DNA of 64,000 nucleotides, from the NCBI RefSeq assembly GCF_044904605.1, contig NZ_JADIKI010000021.1, positions 310,001 through 374,000 of the forward strand, written 5' to 3'. Positions 55,322 through 63,863 of this stretch are shown one piece after another (the stretch's first letter is position 1; each line of letters begins with the position of its first letter). Origin of the DNA: Dyella_B humi (lineage in GTDB: Bacteria > Pseudomonadota > Gammaproteobacteria > Xanthomonadales > Rhodanobacteraceae). The notes under the pieces are model-generated. The model saw only the letters and a program-made list of their open reading frames with translations, was not told the DNA's origin and made no database searches. The position numbers and the translations under genes were made by a program.

Positions 55322-55364
55322 TACCCGGATAAAATACGGTCAAGCAATATCATCCGGGTAAAAT
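55322..55364. promoter_or_regulatory. Paired CCGG-TAAAAT motif, candidate operator of the DUF2239 operon
   Basis: ACCCGGATAAAAT (55323-55335) recurs as ATCCGGGTAAAAT (55352-55364), 29 bp apart; TACCCGGAT (55322-55330) and ATCCGGGTA (55352-55360) are also exact inverted repeats. It lies 29-71 bp upstream of the DUF2239 start in an AT-rich patch. Confidence 0.6.
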
Positions 55365-55380
55365 TATTTTCGCGCCAACA

Positions 55381-55405
55381 AAAAAGGCCGCCCCGAGGCG
55401 GCCTT
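55381..55405 (-). terminator. Rho-independent terminator of ftsH
   Basis: Minus strand AAGGCCGCC-TCGG-GGCGGCCTT followed by TTTTTTG: 9-bp GC-rich stem, tetraloop and T-tract, 18 bp beyond the ftsH stop. Confidence 0.95.
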
Positions 55406-55423
55406 CCTTGATGATGACCCAGA

Positions 55424-57358
55424 TTAGATCCGGCTCTGCGTGGCCGGATCCCCGACCTTCGCCCCAGCATCGCTGCGCGGCGGCGGCGGCGGTACCGAGC
55501 TCGAGGGCGTGGTCTTGGACCAGTCCGCCGGCGGTCCCGGCACGCGGCCAGACATGATGTCGTCGATCTGGCGGGCATCGATGGTTTCGTACTGCAGCAG
55601 CGCATCCGCCATCATGTGCAGCTTGTCGATGTTCTCGGTCAGCAACTGCTTGCTGCGCCCGTACGCGCGATCAAGGATCTCGCGCACCACTTCGTCGATC
55701 TTGCGCGCGGTCTCGTTGGAGACGTTCTTGTGCTGCGTCACCGAGCGACCGAGGAACACTTCATCCTCTTCCTCGCCGTAGGTCACCGGGCCAAGCTCGT
55801 TCGACAGGCCCCACTTGGTAACCATGTTGCGCGCCATCTTGGTGGCGCGCTCGATGTCGTTGGAGGCGCCGGTGGTGACCTTGTCGTTGCCGAAGATCAA
55901 CTCTTCGGCAACGCGGCCACCGTACAGCGAGCACAGCTGCGATTCGATCGCGGTCTTGTTCATGCTGTACTTGTCGCCTTCCGGCAAGTACATGGTGACG
56001 CCCAACGCACGGCCGCGCGGAATGATCGTGACCTTGTAGACCGGATCGTGCTCGGGCACCAGGCGGCCGACAATGGCGTGGCCTGCCTCGTGGTAAGCGG
56101 TGAGCTTCTTCTCGTCCTCGCTCATCGCCATCGAGCGACGCTCGGTACCCATCAGGATCTTGTCGCGCGCCTTGTCCATGTGGGACATGCGCACTTCGCG
56201 GGCGTTCTCGCGAGCGGCGAACAGAGCTGCCTCATTGACGAGGTTGGCCAGATCCGCACCCGAGAAGCCCGGCGTACCACGCGCAATCACCATGGCATCC
56301 ACGTCACTGGCGATCGGCACCTTGCGCAGGTGCACTTTGAGAATCTGCTCGCGGCCCTTCACGTCCGGCAGGCCAACCACCACCTGGCGGTCAAAACGAC
56401 CTGGGCGCAGCAGCGCCGGATCGAGTACGTCTGGACGGTTGGTGGCAGCGATGACGATGATGCCCTCGGTGCCTTCGAAGCCATCCATCTCGACCAGCAA
56501 CTGATTGAGCGTCTGCTCGCGCTCGTCGTGACCACCGCCGAGACCAGCGCCGCGATGACGGCCGACTGCATCGATTTCGTCGATAAAGATGATGCACGGC
56601 GCGTGCTTCTTGGCCTGGTCGAACATGTCGCGCACGCGTGAAGCGCCTACGCCGACGAACATTTCGACGAAGTCGGAACCGGAAATCGAGAAGAACGGCA
56701 CCTTGGCCTCGCCGGCGATCGCCTTGGCGAGCAGGGTCTTACCGGTGCCGGGTGGGCCAACCATCAGCACGCCGCGCGGAATCTTGCCGCCCAGGCGCTG
56801 GAACTTACCCGGGTCGCGTAGGAATTCGACCAGCTCGCCCACTTCTTCCTTGGCTTCGTCGCAGCCGGCGACGTCACCGAAATTCACCTTGACCTGGTCC
56901 TCGCCCTGCAGCTTGGCGCGCGAACGGCCGAAGCTCATGGCGCCGCGGCCACCGCCGCCCTGCTGCATTTGGCGCATGAACCAGATGAACACGCCGACGA
57001 TCAAGATCACCGGCAGCCAGTTCACCAAGAGACCGATCAGCGAGAAGCCGGTGCCGGAATCCTGAGTGACCGTGACGTTCTTGTCCTGCATCTGCTTGAC
57101 CACCGAATTGGTGGAGAAGCCGAGCACCGGTGCAACGGTGCGGTAGTTGCTGCCGTCCTTGAGCTTGCCGGAAATGGTGGCCGGATTTTCGGCGCTGATG
57201 TTGGCGCTGGAGACGTTACCGCTCTCCACGCTCTGCACGAAGCTGCTGTAAGGCAGGTCCGAAGAGGCGCCACCGTGCGGGTTGAAGCTCTGGAACACGG
57301 TGATCAGTACTACTGCGATCACCAGCCAGAGCAACAGAGTTTTCCATGTTTCGTTCAT
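55424..57358 (-). CDS. ftsH: ATP-dependent zinc metalloprotease FtsH
   Basis: Inner-membrane AAA+ protease for LpxC, sigma factors and damaged membrane proteins. 644 aa. Two N-terminal helices (TLLLWLVIAVVLITVF and LLVNWLPVILIVGVFIWF) bracket a periplasmic domain; Walker A GPPGTGKTLLAKA, pore FVGVGASRVRD, SRH RPDVLDPALLRPGRFD, zinc motif HEAGHA (His-Glu-x2-His). Ends in a Pro/Ser-rich tail. ATG overlaps the rlmE stop by 4 bp; the rlmE-ftsH order is conserved. Confidence 0.98.
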   Translation of the reverse strand: MNETWKTLLLWLVIAVVLITVFQSFNPHGGASSDLPYSSFVQSVESGNVSSANISAENPATISGKLKDGSNYRTVAPVLGFSTNSVVKQMQDKNVTVTQDSGTGFSLIGLLVNWLPVILIVGVFIWFMRQMQQGGGGRGAMSFGRSRAKLQGEDQVKVNFGDVAGCDEAKEEVGELVEFLRDPGKFQRLGGKIPRGVLMVGPPGTGKTLLAKAIAGEAKVPFFSISGSDFVEMFVGVGASRVRDMFDQAKKHAPCIIFIDEIDAVGRHRGAGLGGGHDEREQTLNQLLVEMDGFEGTEGIIVIAATNRPDVLDPALLRPGRFDRQVVVGLPDVKGREQILKVHLRKVPIASDVDAMVIARGTPGFSGADLANLVNEAALFAARENAREVRMSHMDKARDKILMGTERRSMAMSEDEKKLTAYHEAGHAIVGRLVPEHDPVYKVTIIPRGRALGVTMYLPEGDKYSMNKTAIESQLCSLYGGRVAEELIFGNDKVTTGASNDIERATKMARNMVTKWGLSNELGPVTYGEEEDEVFLGRSVTQHKNVSNETARKIDEVVREILDRAYGRSKQLLTENIDKLHMMADALLQYETIDARQIDDIMSGRVPGPPADWSKTTPSSSVPPPPPRSDAGAKVGDPATQSRI

Positions 57359-58005
57359 GCGCGGTTCTCGCCAGTCTGCTGGCCGGTCGGTTTGAATCCG
57401 GTGGCCAGCGCATACACCTCACGCGAACGCGCGCGTGAGGCCTTGGGTTTACGCATACTTACGCGCGAGAACTCGGCGCGCAAGGTACGCAGGTAATCGT
57501 CGAAGCCTGTTCCCTGGAATAGCTTGATTAGAAACGCTCCGCCCGGTTTGAGCCAGTGCCTCGAGAAATCAAGCGCCAACTCCGCCAAATCCATCGCACG
57601 GATCTGATCGGCCAGCGCTACTCCACTCATATTGGGGGCCATGTCCGACAGCACAAGATCGACCTTCTGCCCATCCAAACGCGCCTCCAGCGCACGCAGA
57701 ACGCTTTCTTCACGGAAATCGCCCTGCAAAAAATCCACGCCACCGATGCCCTGCATCGGCAGGATATCCAGCGCGACCACAGTACCACTATCGCCCAGGC
57801 GCTGCCGGACCAGCTGCGACCAGCCACCCGGCGCCGCACCCAGGTCGACCACGCGCATGCCTGGCTTCAAAAGATGATCGCGATCGACCAACTCTTCCAG
57901 CTTGAAGACCGCGCGCGAACGCAACCCTTCGGCCTGGGCCTTTTTGACGTAGACGTCGTCGAAATGCTCCCGCAGCCAGCGGGAACTGCTCTTGCTGCGA
58001 GGCAT
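57355..58005 (-). CDS. rlmE: 23S rRNA 2'-O-methyltransferase RlmE (FtsJ/RrmJ)
   Basis: Methylates U2552 of 23S rRNA. 216 aa. SAM-binding motif VVDLGAAPGGWSQLV, catalytic K-D-K-E set: K in YVKKAQAEGLRSR, D in LVLSDMAPNMSG, K in GGAFLIKLFQG, E in EVYALATGF. ATG 58005 (MPRSKSSSRWLREHF) is the family start, the frame being open to 58131. Upstream and divergent is yhbY, as in E. coli. Confidence 0.96.
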   Translation of the reverse strand: MPRSKSSSRWLREHFDDVYVKKAQAEGLRSRAVFKLEELVDRDHLLKPGMRVVDLGAAPGGWSQLVRQRLGDSGTVVALDILPMQGIGGVDFLQGDFREESVLRALEARLDGQKVDLVLSDMAPNMSGVALADQIRAMDLAELALDFSRHWLKPGGAFLIKLFQGTGFDDYLRTLRAEFSRVSMRKPKASRARSREVYALATGFKPTGQQTGENRA

Positions 58006-58085
58006 GGGTCGGCTAACAAACCGGGAACAGGGGACGAGCATGATACCCTTTACGATTCCCTCGCAGTGCATCTGAGACTGAACGC

Positions 58086-58382
58086 ATGGCCATTTCCCCC
58101 TCGCAGCGACGCTATTTGCGCAGCCTCGCACACGACCTCCACCCAGTGATCCTGCTGGGCGCCAAGGGCGCCACCGAGGCGGTAGTGAAGGAGCTGGACC
58201 TGGCGCTGTCGCACCACGAGCTAGTTAAGGTGAAGCTCTCCGGTGGTGATAAGGAGGAGCGCGAGGAGCAGATCCAGTTCCTGATCGATGGCACGCGAGC
58301 AGAGAGCGTGCAGCAGATCGGTCACATCGTGGTGCTGTTCCGGCGCAACGAGGAGGATCCCCGCCTGGCTTTGCCACGCTGA
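58086..58382 (+). CDS. yhbY: RNA-binding protein YhbY (CRM domain)
   Basis: 98 aa single CRM-domain protein associated with 50S ribosomal precursors. GxxG-type loop in LLGAKGATEAVVKELDLAL, with the ALSHHELVKVKLSGG segment. Divergent from rlmE (80-bp gap), with a Mth938-like gene 9 bp downstream. Confidence 0.95.
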   Translation: MAISPSQRRYLRSLAHDLHPVILLGAKGATEAVVKELDLALSHHELVKVKLSGGDKEEREEQIQFLIDGTRAESVQQIGHIVVLFRRNEEDPRLALPR

Positions 58383-58391
58383 GGAGGCTTT

Positions 58392-58769
58392 ATGGATCTT
58401 TCGCTGGACCACCCTGGCGATTACCTGTTCGTCCGCCGCGTCACCGAGCGCGCCATTACGGTCATCGACCGCGAGTTGACCGCCAGTTTCCTACTCTCAC
58501 CCGACCGCGCAGTGGAGCAATGGCCCGTCACCAGCGCTCAGGCGCTTAACGACCATCACGTCGAGTCCGTGCTTGAGCTGAAACCCGAAGTGGTGCTGCT
58601 GGGCACCGGCACGCGCCAGCAGTTTCCGTCAGCGGCGTTCATGGCCGGCTTTCTGCGCAAAGGTATCGGCATCGAAGTGATGGACAACGCTGCTGCGGCA
58701 CGTACCTACGATCTGCTTGCCGGCGAAGGCAGGCGAGTCGTTGCGGCATTCATTCTCCCCGCCAGCTAA
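58392..58769 (+). CDS. Mth938-like domain protein (DUF498/NDUFAF3 family)
   Basis: 125 aa. Matches the small Mth938-like fold shared with mitochondrial NDUFAF3: PEVVLLGTGTRQQFPSA, FLRKGIGIEVMDNAAAARTYDLLAGEGRRVVAAFIL. GGAGG lies just before ATG 58392. Function in bacteria undefined; placement after yhbY suggests co-transcription. Convergent with nlpD across a repeat. Confidence 0.88.
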   Translation: MDLSLDHPGDYLFVRRVTERAITVIDRELTASFLLSPDRAVEQWPVTSAQALNDHHVESVLELKPEVVLLGTGTRQQFPSAAFMAGFLRKGIGIEVMDNAAAARTYDLLAGEGRRVVAAFILPAS

Positions 58770-58771
58770 GC

Positions 58772-58895
58772 GCTTTCTCTCCTGAGAGAAGGCTGGGGTG
58801 AGGGGCCAACCTTGCCTACAAGCCGATCTGGCCAAGACGCGCCGAAAGCTGTTGCAAGATTGTCCCCTCACCCTAGCCCTCTCCTCGAAGAGGAG
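58772..58895. repeat. Inverted repeat of the GGGGTGAGGGG family
   Basis: GGCTGGGGTGAGGGG (58791-58805) and CCCCTCACCCTAGCC (58864-58878) are complementary with one mismatch; each is flanked by a local hairpin (TTCTCTCCTGAGAGAA and CTCTCCTCGAAGAGGAG). Lies between the convergent Mth938 and nlpD genes and may terminate both. Confidence 0.75.
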
Positions 58896-58904
58896 AAGGA
58901 ACCG

Positions 58905-59837
58905 CTATCGCGACGGCAGATACTCGAGCGGATCCACCGGATTACCGTCCTTGCGAATCTGAAACTGCAGTTCGTCACGTGAACTGCCACTCGAACCCAT
59001 TTCGGCAATTTGCTGCCCGGCTTTAACCTGCTGCCCTTCCGTGACCAGCCGCTTGCGGTTGTGGCCATAGGCAGAAAGGAAGCTGTCGTTGTGCTTGATG
59101 ATGATCAGCTCGCCATAGCCGACCAAGCCATTGCCGCTGTACACCACTGTGCCGTCAGCGGCGGCGACTACCGGGTCACCTTCCTTACCCGCGATATCGA
59201 TACCCGGAATCGCGGCGCTGGCCTGGAAGCGGCCAACGATCTGCCCGGATGCCGGCCAACGCCACTTCACCCCGCCCGCGGTATGCGTACCGCCGCTGCT
59301 TGCCACCACCGGTGTGGCGGCCGCAACGGCTGCAGGTGGCGGATTGCTGGGCGCGCTGGCCGGCACTGCCACGACAGCCGGCGGTGGTACCGGGTGTGCA
59401 GCCGCCACCGGTGCTGTCGAGCTTGCGTGAGCCGGCTGCGGCATTGTTGCAGCCGGCGTTGTTTCGACTGTCTGGAACACCGACGCCGAGGTAACAGGAG
59501 GCGGAGGCGAAGGCACTCTGGCGACAACCGGAGGCGATGGCGCATGCGCAGGCATCGCGCCGGCATGACCCGGCAGTTGCAACACCTGCCCAGGCCAGAT
59601 CGTGTACGGCTGCGGGATGCCGTTCAACCTGGCCACTTCGCGAAAATCGGTGCCGTTACGGAATGCGATGGAGTAAAGCGTGTCGCCCTTGACCACCGTA
59701 TAGGTACCGGCTTGTTGTGCTGGCACGGGACGAGCACCGCTCGGCGAACCCGGCGGTTGCTGCACCACGACCGTACTGCAGCCGGTCATGAGTAATGCTA
59801 TAGCGGCAATTGTGGACCATCGCATCCATTCACTCAT
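58905..59837 (-). CDS. nlpD: NlpD-like lipoprotein: LysM plus degenerate LytM/M23 domain
   Basis: 310 aa. Lipobox LMTGC follows a short signal; LysM peptidoglycan-binding domain YTVVKGDTLYSIAFRNG (about residues 46-90); a long Pro/Ala/Val linker; then the M23 domain (IAGKEGDPVVAAADGTVVYSG, IKHNDSFLSAYGHN). The zinc His of HxHFEI is replaced (ELQFQI), so, as in E. coli NlpD, it is probably a non-enzymatic activator of an amidase in septum splitting. Start is uncertain: 59837, 59825 or upstream 59873. rpoS is not adjacent; the next gene is convergent. Confidence 0.9.
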   Translation of the reverse strand: MSEWMRWSTIAAIALLMTGCSTVVVQQPPGSPSGARPVPAQQAGTYTVVKGDTLYSIAFRNGTDFREVARLNGIPQPYTIWPGQVLQLPGHAGAMPAHAPSPPVVARVPSPPPPVTSASVFQTVETTPAATMPQPAHASSTAPVAAAHPVPPPAVVAVPASAPSNPPPAAVAAATPVVASSGGTHTAGGVKWRWPASGQIVGRFQASAAIPGIDIAGKEGDPVVAAADGTVVYSGNGLVGYGELIIIKHNDSFLSAYGHNRKRLVTEGQQVKAGQQIAEMGSSGSSRDELQFQIRKDGNPVDPLEYLPSR

Positions 59838-59901
59838 GCGCGCCAGCATAACGGGGTCGCGCAGAGTTTTCATGCGATCGCCACGAAACCATCGCTGCAT
59901 G

Positions 59902-60510
59902 TTAATGCTTCAGCAACCACCACCCGGCAAGCGCCACCAAAGCAAGCAGCGCCGCCCAACCGATCCATTCGATGTGCTTGTGCAGGATGCGCTCGGCGCG
60001 CTCGCCGAACAAACGGATCAGCAAGGCCAGCAGCCACACGCGCTTGCCGCGCCCGAGCAGGATGCAGACCAGGAACGGAAGCACCGGCACGCCCACGATG
60101 CCCGAGGCCCAAGTGACGAACTTCATCGGCACCACTGGCTGCAGCGCTGCCAGCATCAGCACCAGCAGCATTTCCAGCCAATGCGAATTCATCTGCGTGC
60201 GCAGGCTTTCCACGCCTCGCTCGATCGAGTCGTACAGATGCAGCGATTGCAGCAAGGGCGTGAGTGCGTGAAACGCCCAATGCCCCAGCGAATAACCGAC
60301 CAGCGAACCCAGCAGCGAGAACAGCAGGCTGAGGTTGGCGTAGAAAAACGCGCGGTGGCGCTTGCCCAGCATCATCGGCGCCAGCATCACCTCGGGCATG
60401 ATCGGGAAGATGAAGGCTTCCACGAAACTCAGGCCGCACAAGTAATAGACCGCCCTGCGATGGCGCGCCCAGATCAGAACGCGCGCATAAAGCTTTCCGA
60501 AGAGCTGCAT
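59902..60510 (-). CDS. YqaA family inner-membrane protein (DedA/SNARE-associated superfamily)
   Basis: 202 aa with about five hydrophobic helices. Features: YLCGLSFVEAFIFPIMPEVMLAP, LGSLVGYSLGHWAFHAL and PVVPMKFVTWASGIVGVP, the last with the Pro-rich re-entrant segment of the SNARE-associated (DedA/VTT) family. Probable lipid or proton-coupled transporter; role unknown. Starts at the pcm stop (1-bp overlap) and is followed by nlpD, so it is part of surE-pcm-yqaA-nlpD. Confidence 0.85.
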   Translation of the reverse strand: MQLFGKLYARVLIWARHRRAVYYLCGLSFVEAFIFPIMPEVMLAPMMLGKRHRAFFYANLSLLFSLLGSLVGYSLGHWAFHALTPLLQSLHLYDSIERGVESLRTQMNSHWLEMLLVLMLAALQPVVPMKFVTWASGIVGVPVLPFLVCILLGRGKRVWLLALLIRLFGERAERILHKHIEWIGWAALLALVALAGWWLLKH

Positions 60511-61160
60511 CAGCCGATACCGCCCAGCAAGGGTACGAAACTGACTGCCGCCAATTCTTCCTGCATGAAATCGCCTTTTCCATCGCCGCGCATGCGGATC
60601 AAAGTTTGACTGCTGGGGGACCCGACCGGCGCCACCAGCACGCCATCGGGAGCCAATTGATCGAGAATCTGGGAGGGAATCGCATCGCCCGCCGCAGTAA
60701 GAATGATCGCATCGAACGGCGCCTCGGCCGGCCAGCCGAGCTTGCCGTCATCATGGCGTGAGCGGATGTTTTCCAGACCTAACTGGCGGAAGCGGCGGCG
60801 TGCCTGACGCAGCAGTTCTTCGATGCGCTCCACCGTGTAAAGCTGCGGCACCAATTGGGCGAGCACCACGGCCTGATAACCGGAGCCCGTGCCGATTTCC
60901 AGCACTTTCTGCGGACGGCCGGACTTGGGCTCGAACGGTTCGAGCAAGGCCTCGGTCATGCGCGCCACCACCCACGGCTGCGAGATGGTCTGGCCGTGGC
61001 CGATCGGCAGTGCGGTGTTTTCGTAAGCGCGCGAATGCAGCGCCTGATCGATGAAGTGATGGCGCGGTAGATTGCGCATCACGTCGAGCACACGCTGGTC
61101 GCGAATGCCCTCTTCCTTCAATTTGGCAACTAGCCGATCGCGCGCACGCTGCGAGGTCAT
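60510..61160 (-). CDS. pcm: Protein-L-isoaspartate O-methyltransferase
   Basis: Repairs isoaspartyl residues in aged proteins with SAM. 216 aa. SAM motif VLEIGTGSGYQAVVLAQL, post-motif YTVERIEELLRQARR, and the substrate-side HGQTISQPWVVARMTE. ATG 61160 has AAAGGCGAGG in front and matches the family N-terminus; an in-frame ATG at 61202 overlaps the surE stop by 4 bp and would add 14 residues, so either may be used. Confidence 0.95.
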   Translation of the reverse strand: MTSQRARDRLVAKLKEEGIRDQRVLDVMRNLPRHHFIDQALHSRAYENTALPIGHGQTISQPWVVARMTEALLEPFEPKSGRPQKVLEIGTGSGYQAVVLAQLVPQLYTVERIEELLRQARRRFRQLGLENIRSRHDDGKLGWPAEAPFDAIILTAAGDAIPSQILDQLAPDGVLVAPVGSPSSQTLIRMRGDGKGDFMQEELAAVSFVPLLGGIG

Positions 61161-61198
61161 GCCCTCGCCTTTCAATGCGGATGGCGGCAATGGATGGA

Positions 61199-61990
61199 TC
61201 ATGCAGCCTTACCGTTTTCCTGTTTACCCATGCCGTCGCTCAACGCGCGCACCCAACTGCTCACTTTCTCCAATGCCTGAAAGCGCGTGAGGTCCACGTG
61301 GATCGGCGTAACGGAAATGTAGCCACGATTCACCGCATCGAAATCGGTGCCGGGACCGGCATCGTCCACGTCGCCCGCCGGACCGATCCACCAGATCGGC
61401 TTGCCGCGCGGATCGGTCTGCTTGATGCACGGTGCAGAGCGATGGCGCTTGCCCAGACGCGTGGTTTCGAAGCCGCGAATATCTTCCCACGGACGATCCG
61501 GCACATTGACGTTGAGAATGGTGTCGGCCGGCAGTGAATCGACCAGCAAGCGCTCCATGAGCAGCAGCACGGCCTTAGCCGCCGATTCGTAATGCTCGCC
61601 TTTGTGATCCTTGCTGACCAGCGACACCGCGATCGCCGGCAGACCGAGAAAGCGCCCTTCCATCGCCGCCGATACGGTGCCGGAATAGATCACGTCATCG
61701 CCAAGATTGGCAGCATTATTAATACCGGAGACGACGATGTCCGGCTCGTAGTCGAGCATCCCTGCCAGCGCCAGATGCACGCAATCGGTCGGCGTGCCCA
61801 CCACGCGGTAGTAGCCGTTGTCCATGCGCGAGACGCGGATCGGCGCGTCGAGGGTAAGGGAATTGCTGGCGCCGGAGCGGTCACGGTCCGGCGCTACCAC
61901 CGTGACCTGGCCTACCGCGCTGAGGCGCTCTGCAAGCACGCGGATACCCGGCGCGTCCACACCATCGTCGTTGCTTACCAGAACTCGCAT
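61199..61990 (-). CDS. surE: 5'/3'-nucleotidase SurE
   Basis: Metal-dependent survival phosphatase acting on nucleoside monophosphates. 263 aa. Metal site NDDGVDAPGI at the N-terminus; PDRDRSGASNSLTL; SGINNAANLGDDVIYSGTVS with the Asn ligand. ATG 61990 preferred over adjacent ATG 61993 for spacing from GGATC. Upstream of pcm and divergent from the Smr gene; in E. coli truD precedes surE on the same strand, whereas here an Smr gene lies between them in opposite orientation. Confidence 0.97.
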   Translation of the reverse strand: MRVLVSNDDGVDAPGIRVLAERLSAVGQVTVVAPDRDRSGASNSLTLDAPIRVSRMDNGYYRVVGTPTDCVHLALAGMLDYEPDIVVSGINNAANLGDDVIYSGTVSAAMEGRFLGLPAIAVSLVSKDHKGEHYESAAKAVLLLMERLLVDSLPADTILNVNVPDRPWEDIRGFETTRLGKRHRSAPCIKQTDPRGKPIWWIGPAGDVDDAGPGTDFDAVNRGYISVTPIHVDLTRFQALEKVSSWVRALSDGMGKQENGKAA

Positions 61991-62153
61991 CATGATCCGT
62001 TCAAAGCTGTTGACCGGCGTGCAACCTAAGCGATCGCACGCTCCCTGGATCAGGGAGTCTAACTGAGCCGACCATTTGTTTCACCGACGATTTTGTCGCT
62101 TTTCGCCACCCAATCTTGACCAAGACACCGTCGCTTTCGCTACGATCACCCTC

Positions 62154-62699
62154 ATGAAACGCCGCAACTCCGCCAACGTGAGCGACGAGGACAGCCGCCT
62201 GTTTCGCGAGGCCATCGGCGAGGTGCGCCAGTTCGACCCGGTCGCACCGCCGCCCGCCAGTCCCAAACCGAAACCGTATCCATACATGCTCGAGGCCGAC
62301 GAGGCCGCCGTGCCGGGCGAACTGCTGAATATGGAGTTCGATCCTGGCCTGATGGAGGTGGGCGAAGAGCTGAGTTATCTGCGCAACGGCTACCCGCCGA
62401 AACTGCTGCGCCAGCTCAAGCGCGGGCAGTTCAGCGTGCAGGACGATATCGACCTGCATCAGATGAATGCCGCGGCCGCGCAGGCCACCATTGCCGATTT
62501 TCTTGCGCAGGCCTCCGCGCGTGGCTTGCACTGCGTGCGCATCGTGCATGGCAAGGGGCTGCGCTCGAAGGCTTCCGGGCCAGTGTTGAAGACGTTGACG
62601 GATCGCCTGTTGCGCCGTAGCGATGACGTGATCGCGTTTGCTTCTGCGCGTCCAATGCAGGGTGGAACCGGGGCTGTCGTTGTGCTGTTGAAAGGCTAG
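62154..62699 (+). CDS. Smr domain endonuclease-like protein
   Basis: 181 aa. N-terminal variable part (VSDEDSRLFREAIGEVR), then the Smr domain: DDIDLHQMNAAAAQATIADFL (DLH motif), VRIVHGKGLRSKASGPVL (HGKG motif), and VIAFASARPMQGGTGAVVVLL. Architecture and length resemble E. coli SmrB, a nuclease that cleaves mRNA between collided ribosomes. ATG 62154 chosen for length. Convergent with truD, stops overlapping by 4 bp. Confidence 0.88.
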   Translation: MKRRNSANVSDEDSRLFREAIGEVRQFDPVAPPPASPKPKPYPYMLEADEAAVPGELLNMEFDPGLMEVGEELSYLRNGYPPKLLRQLKRGQFSVQDDIDLHQMNAAAAQATIADFLAQASARGLHCVRIVHGKGLRSKASGPVLKTLTDRLLRRSDDVIAFASARPMQGGTGAVVVLLKG

Positions 62700-63712
62700 G
62701 CGACCAGTTCCCGCACGACGACCGTGGCGTATGCACCCGCCGGCAATTCGAAGCTCAGTTCCAGCGCTTCGTCATCCAGCCAACGCCAAAGCAGATCCTT
62801 CGGCAGCAAGCGCAATGGGCGACGTTCCTGATCCATGCGCGCGGCTGCCAGGCCCTCGGCGAGGTCGCTATGTTGCGCGGTGACGGTGCACTCCAATTCG
62901 CCGGCAGCCGCGGCGGTGGGTGGTTCGCCCTGCCCCCACAACGGACCGGACGGATGGATGTCGCCTTGCGCCAGACGCGTGGCAAGCACCTCGTCGAACG
63001 GCTCCGGGCCAAACCAGGAGCGCGAACCGGCCAGACACCAGATTTCGCCATCCAGCGGTTTGTCCCAGGCATCGCGCTCCACGCGCGCCGCTAGCAGACT
63101 GTTGAAGATCTGTGAGCGCGCGGCGGAAAGCAGGATCGAACGCTTGTCGCGATCTACGCGGCGTCCGGCGAACATCGCCCGCGCCTGCGCCACGTTGCCG
63201 CCTTCGCGACCGAAGCGTTGTTCGCCGAAATAATTCGGCACGCCGCGCGCGACAATGTTATGCAGCACTTCTTCGGCACGCGTGCGATCGCCGCGCACGT
63301 TGCGCAGCACCAGCACAAAGCGGTTGCCGCGTAAGGCGCCGCGCTTGAGCTTGCGCTTGTGCCGCGTGCTCGCCAGTACTTTTACTTCGGCATGCGGAAA
63401 CGCGCTCCAATCCGGATCGGCTTTGCCCGGCAATTGCACGGTAAAGGCCTGGCGTGTGACGGCGTGGCGATCCTTCAAGCCGGCATAGCCGACGTTCATC
63501 GGCGATACGCCTGCAAAGCGTGCCAGTTCACGCGCTACCCAATCCGTGTTGGCGTCGCGCTTTTCCACCCACAGCAAGGCGTGCTCGCCTTCGCCGTCGG
63601 CGTCGTAGCCGAGGATTTCTTCGACGCGGAAGTCTTCGGGCGTGCTGCGCAGTTCGGCCGTCAGAGGTGGCGTGCCGTGCGCGCGCGGAAGTTCGGATTC
63701 AGGAGCGGTCAT
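62696..63712 (-). CDS. truD: tRNA pseudouridine(13) synthase TruD
   Basis: 338 aa. Catalytic aspartate in NVGYAGLKDRHAVTRQ (about residue 80); the TRUD insertion domain includes VPNYFGEQRFGREGGNV and the C-terminal region LPAGAYATVVVRELV. The frame is open to 63796 but those codons are the repeat at 63721-63851, so ATG 63712 is the start. Same strand as ftsB upstream, but ispD and ispF, which usually lie between them, are absent. Confidence 0.96.
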   Translation of the reverse strand: MTAPESELPRAHGTPPLTAELRSTPEDFRVEEILGYDADGEGEHALLWVEKRDANTDWVARELARFAGVSPMNVGYAGLKDRHAVTRQAFTVQLPGKADPDWSAFPHAEVKVLASTRHKRKLKRGALRGNRFVLVLRNVRGDRTRAEEVLHNIVARGVPNYFGEQRFGREGGNVAQARAMFAGRRVDRDKRSILLSAARSQIFNSLLAARVERDAWDKPLDGEIWCLAGSRSWFGPEPFDEVLATRLAQGDIHPSGPLWGQGEPPTAAAAGELECTVTAQHSDLAEGLAAARMDQERRPLRLLPKDLLWRWLDDEALELSFELPAGAYATVVVRELVA

Positions 63713-63720
63713 AGATACCT

Positions 63721-63851
63721 TGCCGTCATTCCCGCGGAAGCGGGCACGCGGGGAGAGCACATGGACGTGCTCGGCCTTGAGGAGCGAGGAATCCATGTCG
63801 CTCTTAGGCGAGAGTCCGAAATGGATTCCTGCTTCCGCGGAAATGACGGCA
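63721..63851. repeat. Dispersed palindromic repeat, CGTCATTCCCG family
   Basis: TGCCGTCATTCCCGCGGAAG (63721-63740, arm to 63744) is complementary to 63828-63851 with two mismatches. The interior holds GAATCCAT and ATGGATTC copies and a GAGCACATGGACGTGCTC dyad, giving a longer element than the one at 46961-47046. Occupies most of the ftsB-truD gap. Confidence 0.85.
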
Positions 63852-63863
63852 AAGAGAAAGTGC

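Noticed and set aside
63721..63851. N-terminal extension of TruD to 63796
   Set aside because: The added codons are the dispersed palindromic repeat; ATG 63712 fits the family N-terminus.
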